Source: Chloroflexota bacterium (lineage in GTDB: Bacteria; Chloroflexota; Dehalococcoidia; Lucifugimonadales; Australimonadaceae). From it: DNA of 7,267 nt. Position numbers and translations under genes: made by a program. The stretch is from NCBI GenBank assembly GCA_027625205.1, contig JAQBVZ010000033.1, forward strand, positions 1 through 7,267, in the 5' to 3' direction. Positions 1-5,748 of this stretch are shown here, one piece after another (within the stretch, counting starts at the first letter, position 1; each line of letters begins with the position of its first letter). Below the pieces are notes generated by a model that worked only from the letters and a program-made list of their open reading frames with translations, made no database searches and was not told the DNA's origin.

Positions 1-318
1 GTGTATCCATTCAGCGCTGGCGCGTCCCGCTGCGGGATGAATGGCGCCAGGAGCCAGCGCCGCGACGCCCGCTCCCAGGGGTGTTTCCAGCACGGCTATG
101 GCGTCGTTGTCCACAGTGTCGTCAGGTGATGAGACGGCAACCGCCTGAAGCGGCGTCGCTACCAAGTCAAAGGCCCGCTGAAGGACCGTGGCGTCTCCAA
201 TGACCAGCGGGCGGCAGAGCGGACGTAGCTCTGGCAAGGCAAGGGCTTTGGCGATAACCTCAGCGCCTACGCCGCAAGGGTCGCCCATGGTGATGGCTAT
301 GGTTGGTTGTTCTGGCAT
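1..318 (-). CDS. pdxA: PdxA-family 4-hydroxythreonine-4-phosphate dehydrogenase, N-terminal part (cut by the left edge)
   Basis: The 106 visible residues begin with a short beta strand and the family's N-terminal phosphate-site signature in the form TMGDPCGVGAEV (residues 10-21; the usual form is MGDPAGIGPE). They end in a segment like the family's G-x-x-S-A-E-x-x-x-x-I stretch (G-R-A-S-A-E-W-I, about residues 98-105). Full-length PdxA is about 330 residues, so roughly a third is present and the metal-binding histidines lie outside the window. PdxA is a cytoplasmic NAD-dependent enzyme that oxidises 4-phosphohydroxy-L-threonine in the DXP-dependent route to pyridoxal phosphate. PdxA2/DenD-type paralogues act on four-carbon sugar-acid phosphates and share the fold, so the substrate cannot be fixed from this fragment. 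The ATG start at 316-318 is supported by GGAG five bases upstream. The gene is divergent from the MFS gene. Confidence 0.85.
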   Translation of the reverse strand, partial: MPEQPTIAITMGDPCGVGAEVIAKALALPELRPLCRPLVIGDATVLQRAFDLVATPLQAVAVSSPDDTVDNDAIAVLETPLGAGVAALAPGAIHPAAGRASAEWIH

Positions 319-436
319 GACCGCTCCAGTATAGCGGAGAGGGCATGGCACCAGGCAACGCGGCTGTTGGACAGCGCGAGTACAATGTCGCATCTGTAGC
401 GTGATGAATGGTTGAATCAACTCTCGAGACGCAAAA
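319..436. promoter_or_regulatory. Divergent spacer between pdxA and the MFS gene, with weak promoter-like boxes
   Basis: This 118-bp stretch must hold the start signals for both divergent genes, but neither promoter is convincing. For the minus-strand gene there is TATACT (complement of 328-333) with TTGCCT (complement of 353-358) 19 bases further upstream. Transcription from it would begin almost at the start codon and would lose the GGAG ribosome site, which argues against it. For the plus-strand gene there is TACAAT at 381-386 but no -35 box at the right distance. I see no clear operator palindrome. Confidence 0.25.
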
Positions 437-1714
437 TTGACTACCTCACCAGAGCCTGAAGCTCAGGTATCAACGTTCGGTGCGTTACGGTCCAAGGACT
501 TCCGGCGATTCTGGATTGGCTTTGTCATATCGGTATCCGGCCAGCAGATGCTGTGGATGACCGAGGGCTGGCTTATCTATGAGCTGAGCGGGTCCAAGCT
601 GCTGTTGGGCGCCAACGGGCTGGCCCAGGCCATCCCCGCCACACTGCTCACACTCTTTGGCGGCGTGATGGCTGACAAGCTGGACCAGCGACGGCTACTC
701 ATCCTCCTGCAGATGTTGCAGATGACAGTTATGGGCGTCATGGCGGCGCTGGCAATTACAGAGGTCATACAGGCGTGGCACGTCATTGCCGGAGCCTTTG
801 TCATGTCCAGCCTTGGCGCTTTTGAAAACCCGGCCCGTCAGGCAATGTTCCCGCTACTAGTGGAGAGGAAGGCCATGACCAGCGCGGTGTCCCTCAACGC
901 CACCATCCACCCCGGTACTCGGGTGCTGGGCCCCGTTGTGGGAGGCTTCACTCTGGCAACGGTTGTTGGAGCCACCTCATCAGCCATGATTGCAGGGGGC
1001 GTGGTGTTCACCATTACAGCGGTAGGCTTTTTGGTGTACGCCGGGTTCCTGCGTACCGTACATCTACCGGCGGTCCACCGAGCGACAGGCCGAAACATGC
1101 TACAGAACATCAGGGACGGCCTGGCTTTTGTTAAAGCGAACGGCGTGTTTGCCTGGCTCATTGGCATGGCCTACTTTGGTATGTTTTTTGCGCTCTCCCT
1201 GTCTGTCCTGTTCCCCGTATTTGCCAAGGACATCCTGGACGTGGGGCCGTCTGGCCTTGGCTTCATGTATACGGCCATGGGTGTGGGGAGCTTGGCGGGC
1301 GCGTTTTCCGCCAGCAGCCTGGCCAGCGCCTTTGGCCCGCGAAAGACCATGATTGGCGGGGGACTTGTGTTGGGGAGCTTCTTGCTCATGTTCGGGCTAT
1401 CCACGTGGTACCCACTGTCGCTGGTTTTCCTCGCTTTGACAGGCGTGGGTGGGTCTGTCTACAACGTTGGCATCCAGAGCACCATGCACATGCTGGTGCC
1501 CAATGAGTTTCGGGGGCGGGTGATGGGCCTTTGGGGCATGACGCACACCAGCATCCGGCCGATGGGAGAGATGCAGTTTGCAGGTGTGGCCGCGTTGGTG
1601 GCAGCGCCTTTCGCACTAGCCTTGGGTGGAGGAATCCTTCTAGCGTTTGTAGTGCTGGTGGTTGCTCACAACCGGCATATCAAGGAGCTCCGCAGGTCAG
1701 CTGAGCGGGTGTAG
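437..1714 (+). CDS. MFS transporter of the MFS_3 / EntS-like exporter family
   Basis: This 425-residue integral membrane protein has the layout of a major facilitator. Hydrophobic segments lie at about 25-42, 57-77, 87-107, 111-128, 162-180, 184-204, 238-262, 273-292, 305-321, 324-344 and 380-410, consistent with about 12 helices. MFS motif A follows helix 2 (G75-G76-V-M-A-D80-K-L-D-Q-R85-R86). Two blocks are typical of MFS_3 exporters: F-E-N-P-A-R-Q-A-M-F-P (129-139), followed by R-V-L-G-P-V-V-G-G (162-170), and V-P-N-E-F-R-G-R-V-M-G-L (354-365) before the last helices. The family exports small molecules such as siderophores or drugs by proton antiport; the substrate here is unknown. The start is TTG at 437: the frame is closed by a stop at 413-415, and the first in-frame ATG (548) would remove helix 1. 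No strong Shine-Dalgarno precedes the TTG. The gene stands alone and converges on the nrd operon. Confidence 0.87.
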   Translation: MTTSPEPEAQVSTFGALRSKDFRRFWIGFVISVSGQQMLWMTEGWLIYELSGSKLLLGANGLAQAIPATLLTLFGGVMADKLDQRRLLILLQMLQMTVMGVMAALAITEVIQAWHVIAGAFVMSSLGAFENPARQAMFPLLVERKAMTSAVSLNATIHPGTRVLGPVVGGFTLATVVGATSSAMIAGGVVFTITAVGFLVYAGFLRTVHLPAVHRATGRNMLQNIRDGLAFVKANGVFAWLIGMAYFGMFFALSLSVLFPVFAKDILDVGPSGLGFMYTAMGVGSLAGAFSASSLASAFGPRKTMIGGGLVLGSFLLMFGLSTWYPLSLVFLALTGVGGSVYNVGIQSTMHMLVPNEFRGRVMGLWGMTHTSIRPMGEMQFAGVAALVAAPFALALGGGILLAFVVLVVAHNRHIKELRRSAERV

Positions 1715-1738
1715 CGCTCTGGCTTTGGACAATAAAGT

Positions 1739-1763
1739 GGGCCCCGTAGTTTCTACGGGGCCC
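1739..1763 (-). terminator. Intrinsic terminator at the end of the nrdR-nrdJ-orf152 operon, probably shared with the convergent MFS gene
   Basis: An 11-bp perfect inverted repeat (GGGCCCCGTAG / CTACGGGGCCC) encloses a 3-base loop. On the minus strand it is followed by ACTTTATTG, a short T-rich tail. On the plus strand no T-run follows, so it is better as a terminator for the leftward operon. Its place between two convergent stop codons suggests it also limits read-through from the MFS gene. A competing 7-bp stem, GTGGGCC (1737-1743) with GGCCCAC (1767-1773), is also possible. Confidence 0.75.
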
Positions 1764-1855
1764 GGTGGCCCACTCCCGTGGCGCGTCGAGAGGGACCTAG
1801 GAGGAGGAGGGAACACGAGAAACTCAGGGGGTGAGTAACCCGCGTAGGACTCCGG

Positions 1856-2314
1856 TCATGCCGGAGCTGTTTGTGTAGTCATCTGCCGTGCAAAGTCAGG
1901 GGCCGACTGGACGTGCACCTGCTTCCAAGGCTCAAAAGCCATCTCCGTGCCATCTTCCATAATCTGGCATATGCCTTTATCCAGCTTCACGAGGAACCGT
2001 TCCCCGGCTAGCGAAGCATGCCGTTCATCCTGGCCCAGACGAAACTCCAAATGCATAAGGTTGCGTTCCAACTCATGGCCGTCAGCAGGAACGCCATCCA
2101 GCACCACTAACCCGGGATGCATTAGAGGGAGCTCCCATGCTCCGCGGAATTCCTGGTCATTGGTGACCAAGACTCTGTCCAGGCTGATGGAGGTGCTTAG
2201 CCCCACGGGGCCAGGCCGGTGTAACAACTCTTCAGCATAGACCGCGTCCAGACCGTTCCTAGGTACCTGTGGAAGTCTTATGTCCATAAGCCAGCGTAAA
2301 TGCTGTTGGGCCAT
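1856..2314 (-). CDS. Small DUF5615/PIN-like protein, last gene of the nrd operon
   Basis: The 152-residue product is predicted to be cytoplasmic, with no signal peptide or membrane segment. Its first 75 residues follow the pattern of DUF5615 (Mut7-C/PIN-like putative nucleases): a first strand ending in M-D-I-R-L-P (10-15, compare D-E-N-L-P), then R-V-L-V-T-N-D-Q-E-F (47-56, compare R-V-L-x-T-x-D-x-D-F), then H-P-G-L-V-V-L (66-72). D11 and D53 match two of the family's acidic residues. The usual S-D-E-E stretch between them appears as G-L-S-T-S (38-42), so the acidic set looks incomplete and nuclease activity is doubtful. The C-terminal half is not recognised. The start codon has an excellent AAGGAGGA (complement of 2321-2328), six bases from the ATG. 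It lies 40 bases after nrdJ with no terminator between, so co-transcription is likely. No antitoxin-like partner is seen. The family assignment is from pattern only. Confidence 0.6.
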   Translation of the reverse strand: MAQQHLRWLMDIRLPQVPRNGLDAVYAEELLHRPGPVGLSTSISLDRVLVTNDQEFRGAWELPLMHPGLVVLDGVPADGHELERNLMHLEFRLGQDERHASLAGERFLVKLDKGICQIMEDGTEMAFEPWKQVHVQSAPDFARQMTTQTAPA

Positions 2315-2354
2315 GCGTGATCCTCCTTAGGTTGTGTTGGTCCGCTCTACCTGT

Positions 2355-4637
2355 CTATCCGCACTTATTCCAGCCGCAGGAGGGGCAGGACATGCATCCC
2401 TCTTGCATCAATACCGGGCCATTGCAGTCCGGACACTTGGACTGATTTGCCGTTATGCCAACCACCTGAAGGTTAGACACGGTGTCTATGGGGCCGGAAG
2501 GCCCGCCGTCTTTGGAGCGTGTCATCAACTCTTCAGCGCTGACGAATAGCGACGACTGTGCGGCGTAGGTGTCTTTGAGCCGCAACTCTTGCTCTGACCC
2601 GCCCAGGGCGTGAATGGCCAGCACCTGCGCCACCGCGTCAGGCGATGACTTGATGAGCCTGCCTTGGTCCCACACCGGTTCACTGGTGATGCCCCGCAAT
2701 TGCTCCACCACCTCAACGGCAGGGATGCCAGAGCGCAGCGCCAGTGATATCAGGCGTGAGATGGCCTCCAAATTAGCCTGGTCAGTGCTGCCAGCCTTAC
2801 CAATGGTGGTGAACACCTCAAAGGGCGTTCCATCTTCATCAAAGTTGATGGTTACGTACGCGTTGCCTTGGGCTGTGCGCATCCGCTCCGTGATGCCACG
2901 GATCATGCGTGGGCGCTCTCGTGGGACTCTGACGCCGGTGTACACAGCCGCTTCTTCTTGTTCAAGCTTCCGGCTGCCGGGCACTTCCAGCACCTGAGTG
3001 GGCTTGGAGCCGTCTCTGTAGATGGTGATGCCAGTGCACTTGGCGTTGTAGGACAATAGGTAGGCTTTCTCCACATCATCCCGGGCTGCGTCACTGCGCA
3101 TGTTGATGGTCTTGGAAACGGCCAGGTCAGTGTTGGCCTGGAAGGCCGCCTGCATGGCAATGTGGGCCTCATAGGGAATCTCCATGGCGGTGGCGAAGAC
3201 CCTCTTCACATCGTCAGGGATGCCGTCTATGTGCTGGATGGAGCCGGTCTGGGACACCTGGTCCATGAGATCGTCGCTCCAGAAGCCCCGGTCCCGGGCA
3301 ACCTGCTCGAGGTGCGGGTTGACCTCTCGTAACTGCTTACCGTCCAGCACGTTCTTCACAAAGGCCAGCGCAAAGACGGGTTCAATGCCGGAGGACGCAC
3401 CAGCAATGGCGGAGATGCTGCCCGTGGGGGCAATACATGTCCGCGTGGCGTTCCGGATGGGGTCTCCAACGCAGCCAGGGTAGGGGCCGCGCTCCACTGC
3501 CAGTTCTATGGAGACCTCTTTGGCGGTCTGGTTAATGAGGCCCATGACCTCATTGGCCAAGTCAACGGCAGCTGGGTCAGCATAGGGAATGCCAAGCTGG
3601 ATGAGAGCGTCATGCCACCCCATCACACCGAGACCGGTCTTCCGTGTGGTGGCGACAGCATCGGCCACCTCAGTGGTGGGAAACTCGTTGATGGTTACCA
3701 CGTTGTCCAAGAAGCGGGCACAGATGCGCGTCAACTGCTCCAGGGAGCGGAAGTCAAACCGCGTGCCAACGTCGTCCTTGATGATGAACTTACCCAGGTC
3801 AATGGAGCCCAAGTTACAGGCTTCGTGGGCCAGCAATGGGACTTCGCCGCAGGGGTTGGTGCTCTCCAGCCTTCCAAGGTGAGGCGTGGGGTTGTTGCGG
3901 TTGGCCTCATCAATGAAGTAGAGACCGGGGTCACCCGTCTTCCAGGCGCTGTCGATAATTTCGTTCCACAGTTCACGGGCGGAGACGGTCTGCATGACCT
4001 CATGTAGAGACGGATCCACCAGGTCCCACTGCGCATCCTGCTCTACCGCTTGCATGAACTCATCAGTCACAGCTATGGAGATGTTGAAGTTTTGGGCAGT
4101 AACGTAGTCATCCTTCATGTGGATGAAGTCATATATCTCAGGGTGAGAGATGGACAGAATGCCCATGTTGGCGCCATGGCGTTTGCCGCCTTGCGTAATC
4201 ATGTCAGAGAGTGCTGACATGAGCTTGAGCACAGCCACCGCGCCACATGCCTTGCCGTGAGTGGTGGTTATGTGGCTTCCCCTGCTCCGCAGTTGGGAGA
4301 AGGAGTAGCCAATGCCTCCGCCATACTTCTGAATCATGGCAGACGTGGTAGCTGCCTCCATGATGGATTCCATGGTGTCTTCTACGGGAATCACAAAGCA
4401 GGCGGAGAGTGTCCCTGCCCCAGTGCCCGCGTTAAAGAGGGTGGGGGAGTTGGGCAGGAAACGGGTGTCCGCCATCATTTCATAAAATTGGGCAGCCCAA
4501 GTCTCCGGGTCTGCCTCCGGCGCAGCCACTGCGTTGGCTACCCGCCAAAAGAGGTCTTTGGGCGTTTCACCATTCATGAGATACCGGCTCTTCAAAACGG
4601 TCAGGGCGTTTTCAGTCAACTGGGGTGTGGTCACCAT
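2355..4637 (-). CDS. nrdJ: Adenosylcobalamin-dependent (class II) ribonucleoside-diphosphate reductase
   Basis: This 760-residue enzyme reduces ribonucleotides to deoxyribonucleotides using a B12-derived thiyl radical. The sequence opens directly with the reductase N-terminal fold and has no ATP cone. Key residues, numbered from the chosen start: the redox pair C80 (in L-S-A-C-F-V) and C274 (in C-N-L-G-S-I); the active-site block N261-P-C263-G-E265 with the radical-bearing cysteine and the catalytic Asn and Glu; Y-G-G-G-I-G-Y at 105-111; and P-T-G-S-I-S at 404-409. A TSCPD-type domain covers about 570-655. The C-terminus carries six cysteines (735, 738, 748, 751, 754, 759), the last four in E-G-C-x-x-C-x-x-C-G-W-N-K-C, which pass electrons from thioredoxin to the active site. 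I chose the second ATG because AAGGAG sits six bases before it; the upstream ATG at 4652 has no ribosome site. The gene follows nrdR by 77 bases, in the same operon. Confidence 0.96.
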   Translation of the reverse strand: MVTTPQLTENALTVLKSRYLMNGETPKDLFWRVANAVAAPEADPETWAAQFYEMMADTRFLPNSPTLFNAGTGAGTLSACFVIPVEDTMESIMEAATTSAMIQKYGGGIGYSFSQLRSRGSHITTTHGKACGAVAVLKLMSALSDMITQGGKRHGANMGILSISHPEIYDFIHMKDDYVTAQNFNISIAVTDEFMQAVEQDAQWDLVDPSLHEVMQTVSARELWNEIIDSAWKTGDPGLYFIDEANRNNPTPHLGRLESTNPCGEVPLLAHEACNLGSIDLGKFIIKDDVGTRFDFRSLEQLTRICARFLDNVVTINEFPTTEVADAVATTRKTGLGVMGWHDALIQLGIPYADPAAVDLANEVMGLINQTAKEVSIELAVERGPYPGCVGDPIRNATRTCIAPTGSISAIAGASSGIEPVFALAFVKNVLDGKQLREVNPHLEQVARDRGFWSDDLMDQVSQTGSIQHIDGIPDDVKRVFATAMEIPYEAHIAMQAAFQANTDLAVSKTINMRSDAARDDVEKAYLLSYNAKCTGITIYRDGSKPTQVLEVPGSRKLEQEEAAVYTGVRVPRERPRMIRGITERMRTAQGNAYVTINFDEDGTPFEVFTTIGKAGSTDQANLEAISRLISLALRSGIPAVEVVEQLRGITSEPVWDQGRLIKSSPDAVAQVLAIHALGGSEQELRLKDTYAAQSSLFVSAEELMTRSKDGGPSGPIDTVSNLQVVGITANQSKCPDCNGPVLMQEGCMSCPSCGWNKCG

Positions 4638-4643
4638 CTTGGT

Positions 4644-4649
4644 CTCCTT
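4644..4649 (-). promoter_or_regulatory. Shine-Dalgarno that decides the nrdJ start
   Basis: AAGGAG on the minus strand lies six bases before the ATG at 4635-4637. It falls inside the five-codon extension that begins at the alternative ATG (4650-4652). That upstream ATG has only GC-rich, non-purine sequence before it, so the shorter protein is preferred. Confidence 0.7.
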
Positions 4650-4714
4650 CATGCAATCGCGTTTGAGCGCGGATTCTTCATTGTTTGGAGAGCGTTAGCG
4701 TTCCTGGCTTTCGC

Positions 4715-5323
4715 TCATTCCTTTGTACTAGCTTCTTCAGTCTCTTGTTTGGTCCTACTGGCGTCCACCGGTAGGGTCATACGGGGTCTCCGTCCTCTGC
4801 GGGGCCGCCGCTGTGCCGCGGGCTCCTCTGGCAGGAGCCTGAGCTGTCCGGCTGAAGCTTCCTGCTGTCCGTCTATCTGGGACCCTTGGAGGGTTTCAAT
4901 TGCAGTGGTGAACTCCTCCAAGTCATCAAAGTCACGGTAGACGCTGGCGTAACGGATGTATGCTACCCGATCCAACTCTCGGAGCCTGGAGGTCACCATC
5001 TCGCCAATGAGGGCGGCGGGGACTTCCGCTCTTCCCGACTGCTGCAACTCCGTTTCTATCTCACCCACTGCCTTTTCTAAAGCCCCTGTTGGCAGTGGGC
5101 GCTTGGCGCAGGCGATTCGGACGCTGTGGAGGAGTTTGTCCCTGTTGAACTCCTCCCGCCGGTTATCGCGTTTGGCCACCATCAGCGTTGCGCTCTGCAC
5201 ACGCTCGTAGGTAGTGAACCGTGCGCCGCAGTGCGAACATTCGCGGCGGCGGCGTATGCCGTCGTCAGTTTCTCGTGAGTCGGTTACTCGTGATTCAGTG
5301 GACCCGCAGTAGGGACAGCGCAT
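4715..5323 (-). CDS. nrdR: Transcriptional repressor NrdR with an extended C-terminus
   Basis: NrdR is a zinc-ribbon/ATP-cone repressor that senses the dATP/ATP balance and shuts off ribonucleotide reductase genes. The 202-residue product starts with M-R-C-P-Y-C-G. Its zinc ligands are C3, C6, C29 and C32, with the conserved R-R-R-R-E-C-S-H-C-G-x-R-F-T-T-Y-E block at 24-40. The ATP cone runs from about V49-K51-R52 (V-A-K-R) to about 136, including R-Y-A-S-V-Y-R-D-F at 124-132. The family is usually about 150 residues. Here about 50 extra residues follow, with a basic patch of arginines at 172-181 and a polar, charged end. ATG 5321-5323 is the natural start because the M-R-C-P-Y-C motif must begin there. 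A moderate AAGGTG lies about ten bases upstream. It leads the nrdR-nrdJ-orf152 operon, and two NrdR-box-like sites upstream suggest autoregulation. Confidence 0.96.
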   Translation of the reverse strand: MRCPYCGSTESRVTDSRETDDGIRRRRECSHCGARFTTYERVQSATLMVAKRDNRREEFNRDKLLHSVRIACAKRPLPTGALEKAVGEIETELQQSGRAEVPAALIGEMVTSRLRELDRVAYIRYASVYRDFDDLEEFTTAIETLQGSQIDGQQEASAGQLRLLPEEPAAQRRPRRGRRPRMTLPVDASRTKQETEEASTKE

Positions 5324-5409
5324 GATTCCGTGACACCTTCAGTAGCATATTGACAGGGCTCCGGCGGACTACTATGGAACACTGCAGGAGGCCCAATGTC
5401 AAGACGTTA

Positions 5410-5425
5410 CGCCTATATATTGTAT
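5410..5425 (-). promoter_or_regulatory. NrdR box 1 (weaker, promoter-proximal to nrdR)
   Basis: On the plus strand this reads CGCCTATATATTGTAT. Against the approximate NrdR-box consensus ACACTATATATAGTGT it keeps the core CTATATAT and the right-hand GT, with about 11 of 16 positions identical. On the minus strand it overlaps TACAAT, a possible -10 box for nrdR. Its centre is 31 bp from that of box 2, about three helical turns, which is the spacing seen for paired NrdR boxes. Confidence 0.65.
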
Positions 5426-5447
5426 TTTAACGTGCAGAAAGCACTCT
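5419..5447 (-). promoter_or_regulatory. Candidate nrdR promoter overlapping the NrdR boxes
   Basis: TACAAT (complement of 5419-5424) is a good -10 box on the minus strand, with the alternative TAAAAT just upstream (complement of 5424-5429). At 17 bases spacing the -35 position holds AGAGTG, a poor match. The attraction is geometric: box 1 would cover the -10 and box 2 the -35 region, which is how NrdR blocks RNA polymerase elsewhere. Confidence 0.35.
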
Positions 5448-5456
5448 ATATAGTGC
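5441..5456 (-). promoter_or_regulatory. NrdR box 2 (strong match)
   Basis: GCACTCTATATAGTGC matches the approximate NrdR-box consensus ACACTATATATAGTGT at 13 of 16 positions. It has nearly perfect dyad symmetry, with arms AGCACT and AGTGCT if one base is added on each side. It is paired with box 1 at 15 bp edge-to-edge. NrdR bound here would repress nrdR, nrdJ and the downstream gene when dATP is high. No other nrd gene lies nearby on the plus strand. Confidence 0.8.
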
Positions 5457-5479
5457 TCACCTGTAAACAGGAGATGGCT

Positions 5480-5508
5480 ATTCTGAAGATATGTGGAGGG
5501 GGTGTCAA
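5480..5508 (-). promoter_or_regulatory. Second candidate nrdR promoter with a perfect -35 box
   Basis: On the minus strand TTGACA (complement of 5503-5508) is followed after 17 bases by CAGAAT (complement of 5480-5485), which matches TATAAT at four of six positions. Transcription would begin near 5473, giving a leader of about 150 bases. Both NrdR boxes would then lie just downstream of the start site, where a bound repressor could still block initiation or early elongation. Confidence 0.45.
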
Positions 5509-5683
5509 GGGGTTTCACGACGAGTTTTCCTACCAGATATTACGAGCAAGTATGCTGGAAAACCTGCATATAGTAGGAGACCATAGATGTCGTGCAGTGT
5601 GCAAGAAGGAAATGACTTACGGGCAACAGGTGCAGCGGCGCGTACCTCCCACGCCACCGCTGGTGTGGGCGAAGGTGACCACG

Positions 5684-5722
5684 AAAAAAACGAGCCCGTG
5701 GGGGGAGGCTCCCACGGGCTCG
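5684..5722 (-). terminator. Intrinsic terminator after ftsZ
   Basis: A 12-bp perfect inverted repeat (CGAGCCCGTGGG at 5691-5702, CCCACGGGCTCG at 5711-5722) encloses an 8-base loop. On the minus strand it is followed at once by seven T residues (A-run at 5684-5690 on the plus strand). It lies 26 bases beyond the ftsZ stop codon. This textbook terminator ends the ftsA-ftsZ transcript and separates it from the nrd operon. Confidence 0.93.
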
Positions 5723-5748
5723 ACGGACGGGATAGAGACCCTAGTTAT

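Larger units (their letters stand above)
5324..5748. other. 425-bp control region between ftsZ and nrdR
   Basis: No protein gene or structural RNA is recognised here. Read leftward it contains the ftsZ terminator (5684-5722), an unassigned stretch, a TTGACA promoter candidate (5480-5508), a short palindrome CCTGT-AA-ACAGG (5460-5471), two NrdR-box-like sites (5410-5456) and the nrdR ribosome site. The part around 5400-5600 is clearly more AT-rich than the flanking genes, as expected for a promoter region. A hairpin with 9-base arms (5648-5656 with 5661-5669, one G-U pair on the plus-strand RNA) lies beside the ftsZ terminator; its role is unknown. Confidence 0.7.

Noticed and set aside
1799..1811. 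Purine tract AGGAGGAGGAGGG resembling a ribosome site on the plus strand
   Set aside because: The nearest start codon downstream is too far and opens a frame of only about 15 codons.
1828..1848. String resembling a conserved 16S rRNA segment (GGGTGAGTAAC then GCGTAGG)
   Set aside because: The likeness is only about 18 bases, interrupted by two extra bases, with no rRNA sequence on either side. Coincidence is more likely than a remnant.
1850..1866. Hairpin CTCCGG-TCATG-CCGGAG around the stop codon of the PIN-like gene
   Set aside because: The stem is only 6 bp and no T-run follows on the minus strand. The hairpin at 1739-1763 is a far better terminator.
1856..2314. Toxin-antitoxin module
   Set aside because: The PIN-like gene has no small partner gene before or after it. 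The neighbours are nrdJ and a terminator.
4257..4940. 227-codon plus-strand open frame opposite nrdJ and nrdR
   Set aside because: It is a shadow of two clear genes on the other strand. It spans the spacer between them and its product resembles no family.
5561..5576. Possible third NrdR box
   Set aside because: About 10 of 16 positions match, the left half of the dyad is lost, and it lies 120 bp from box 2, not in helical register with the pair.
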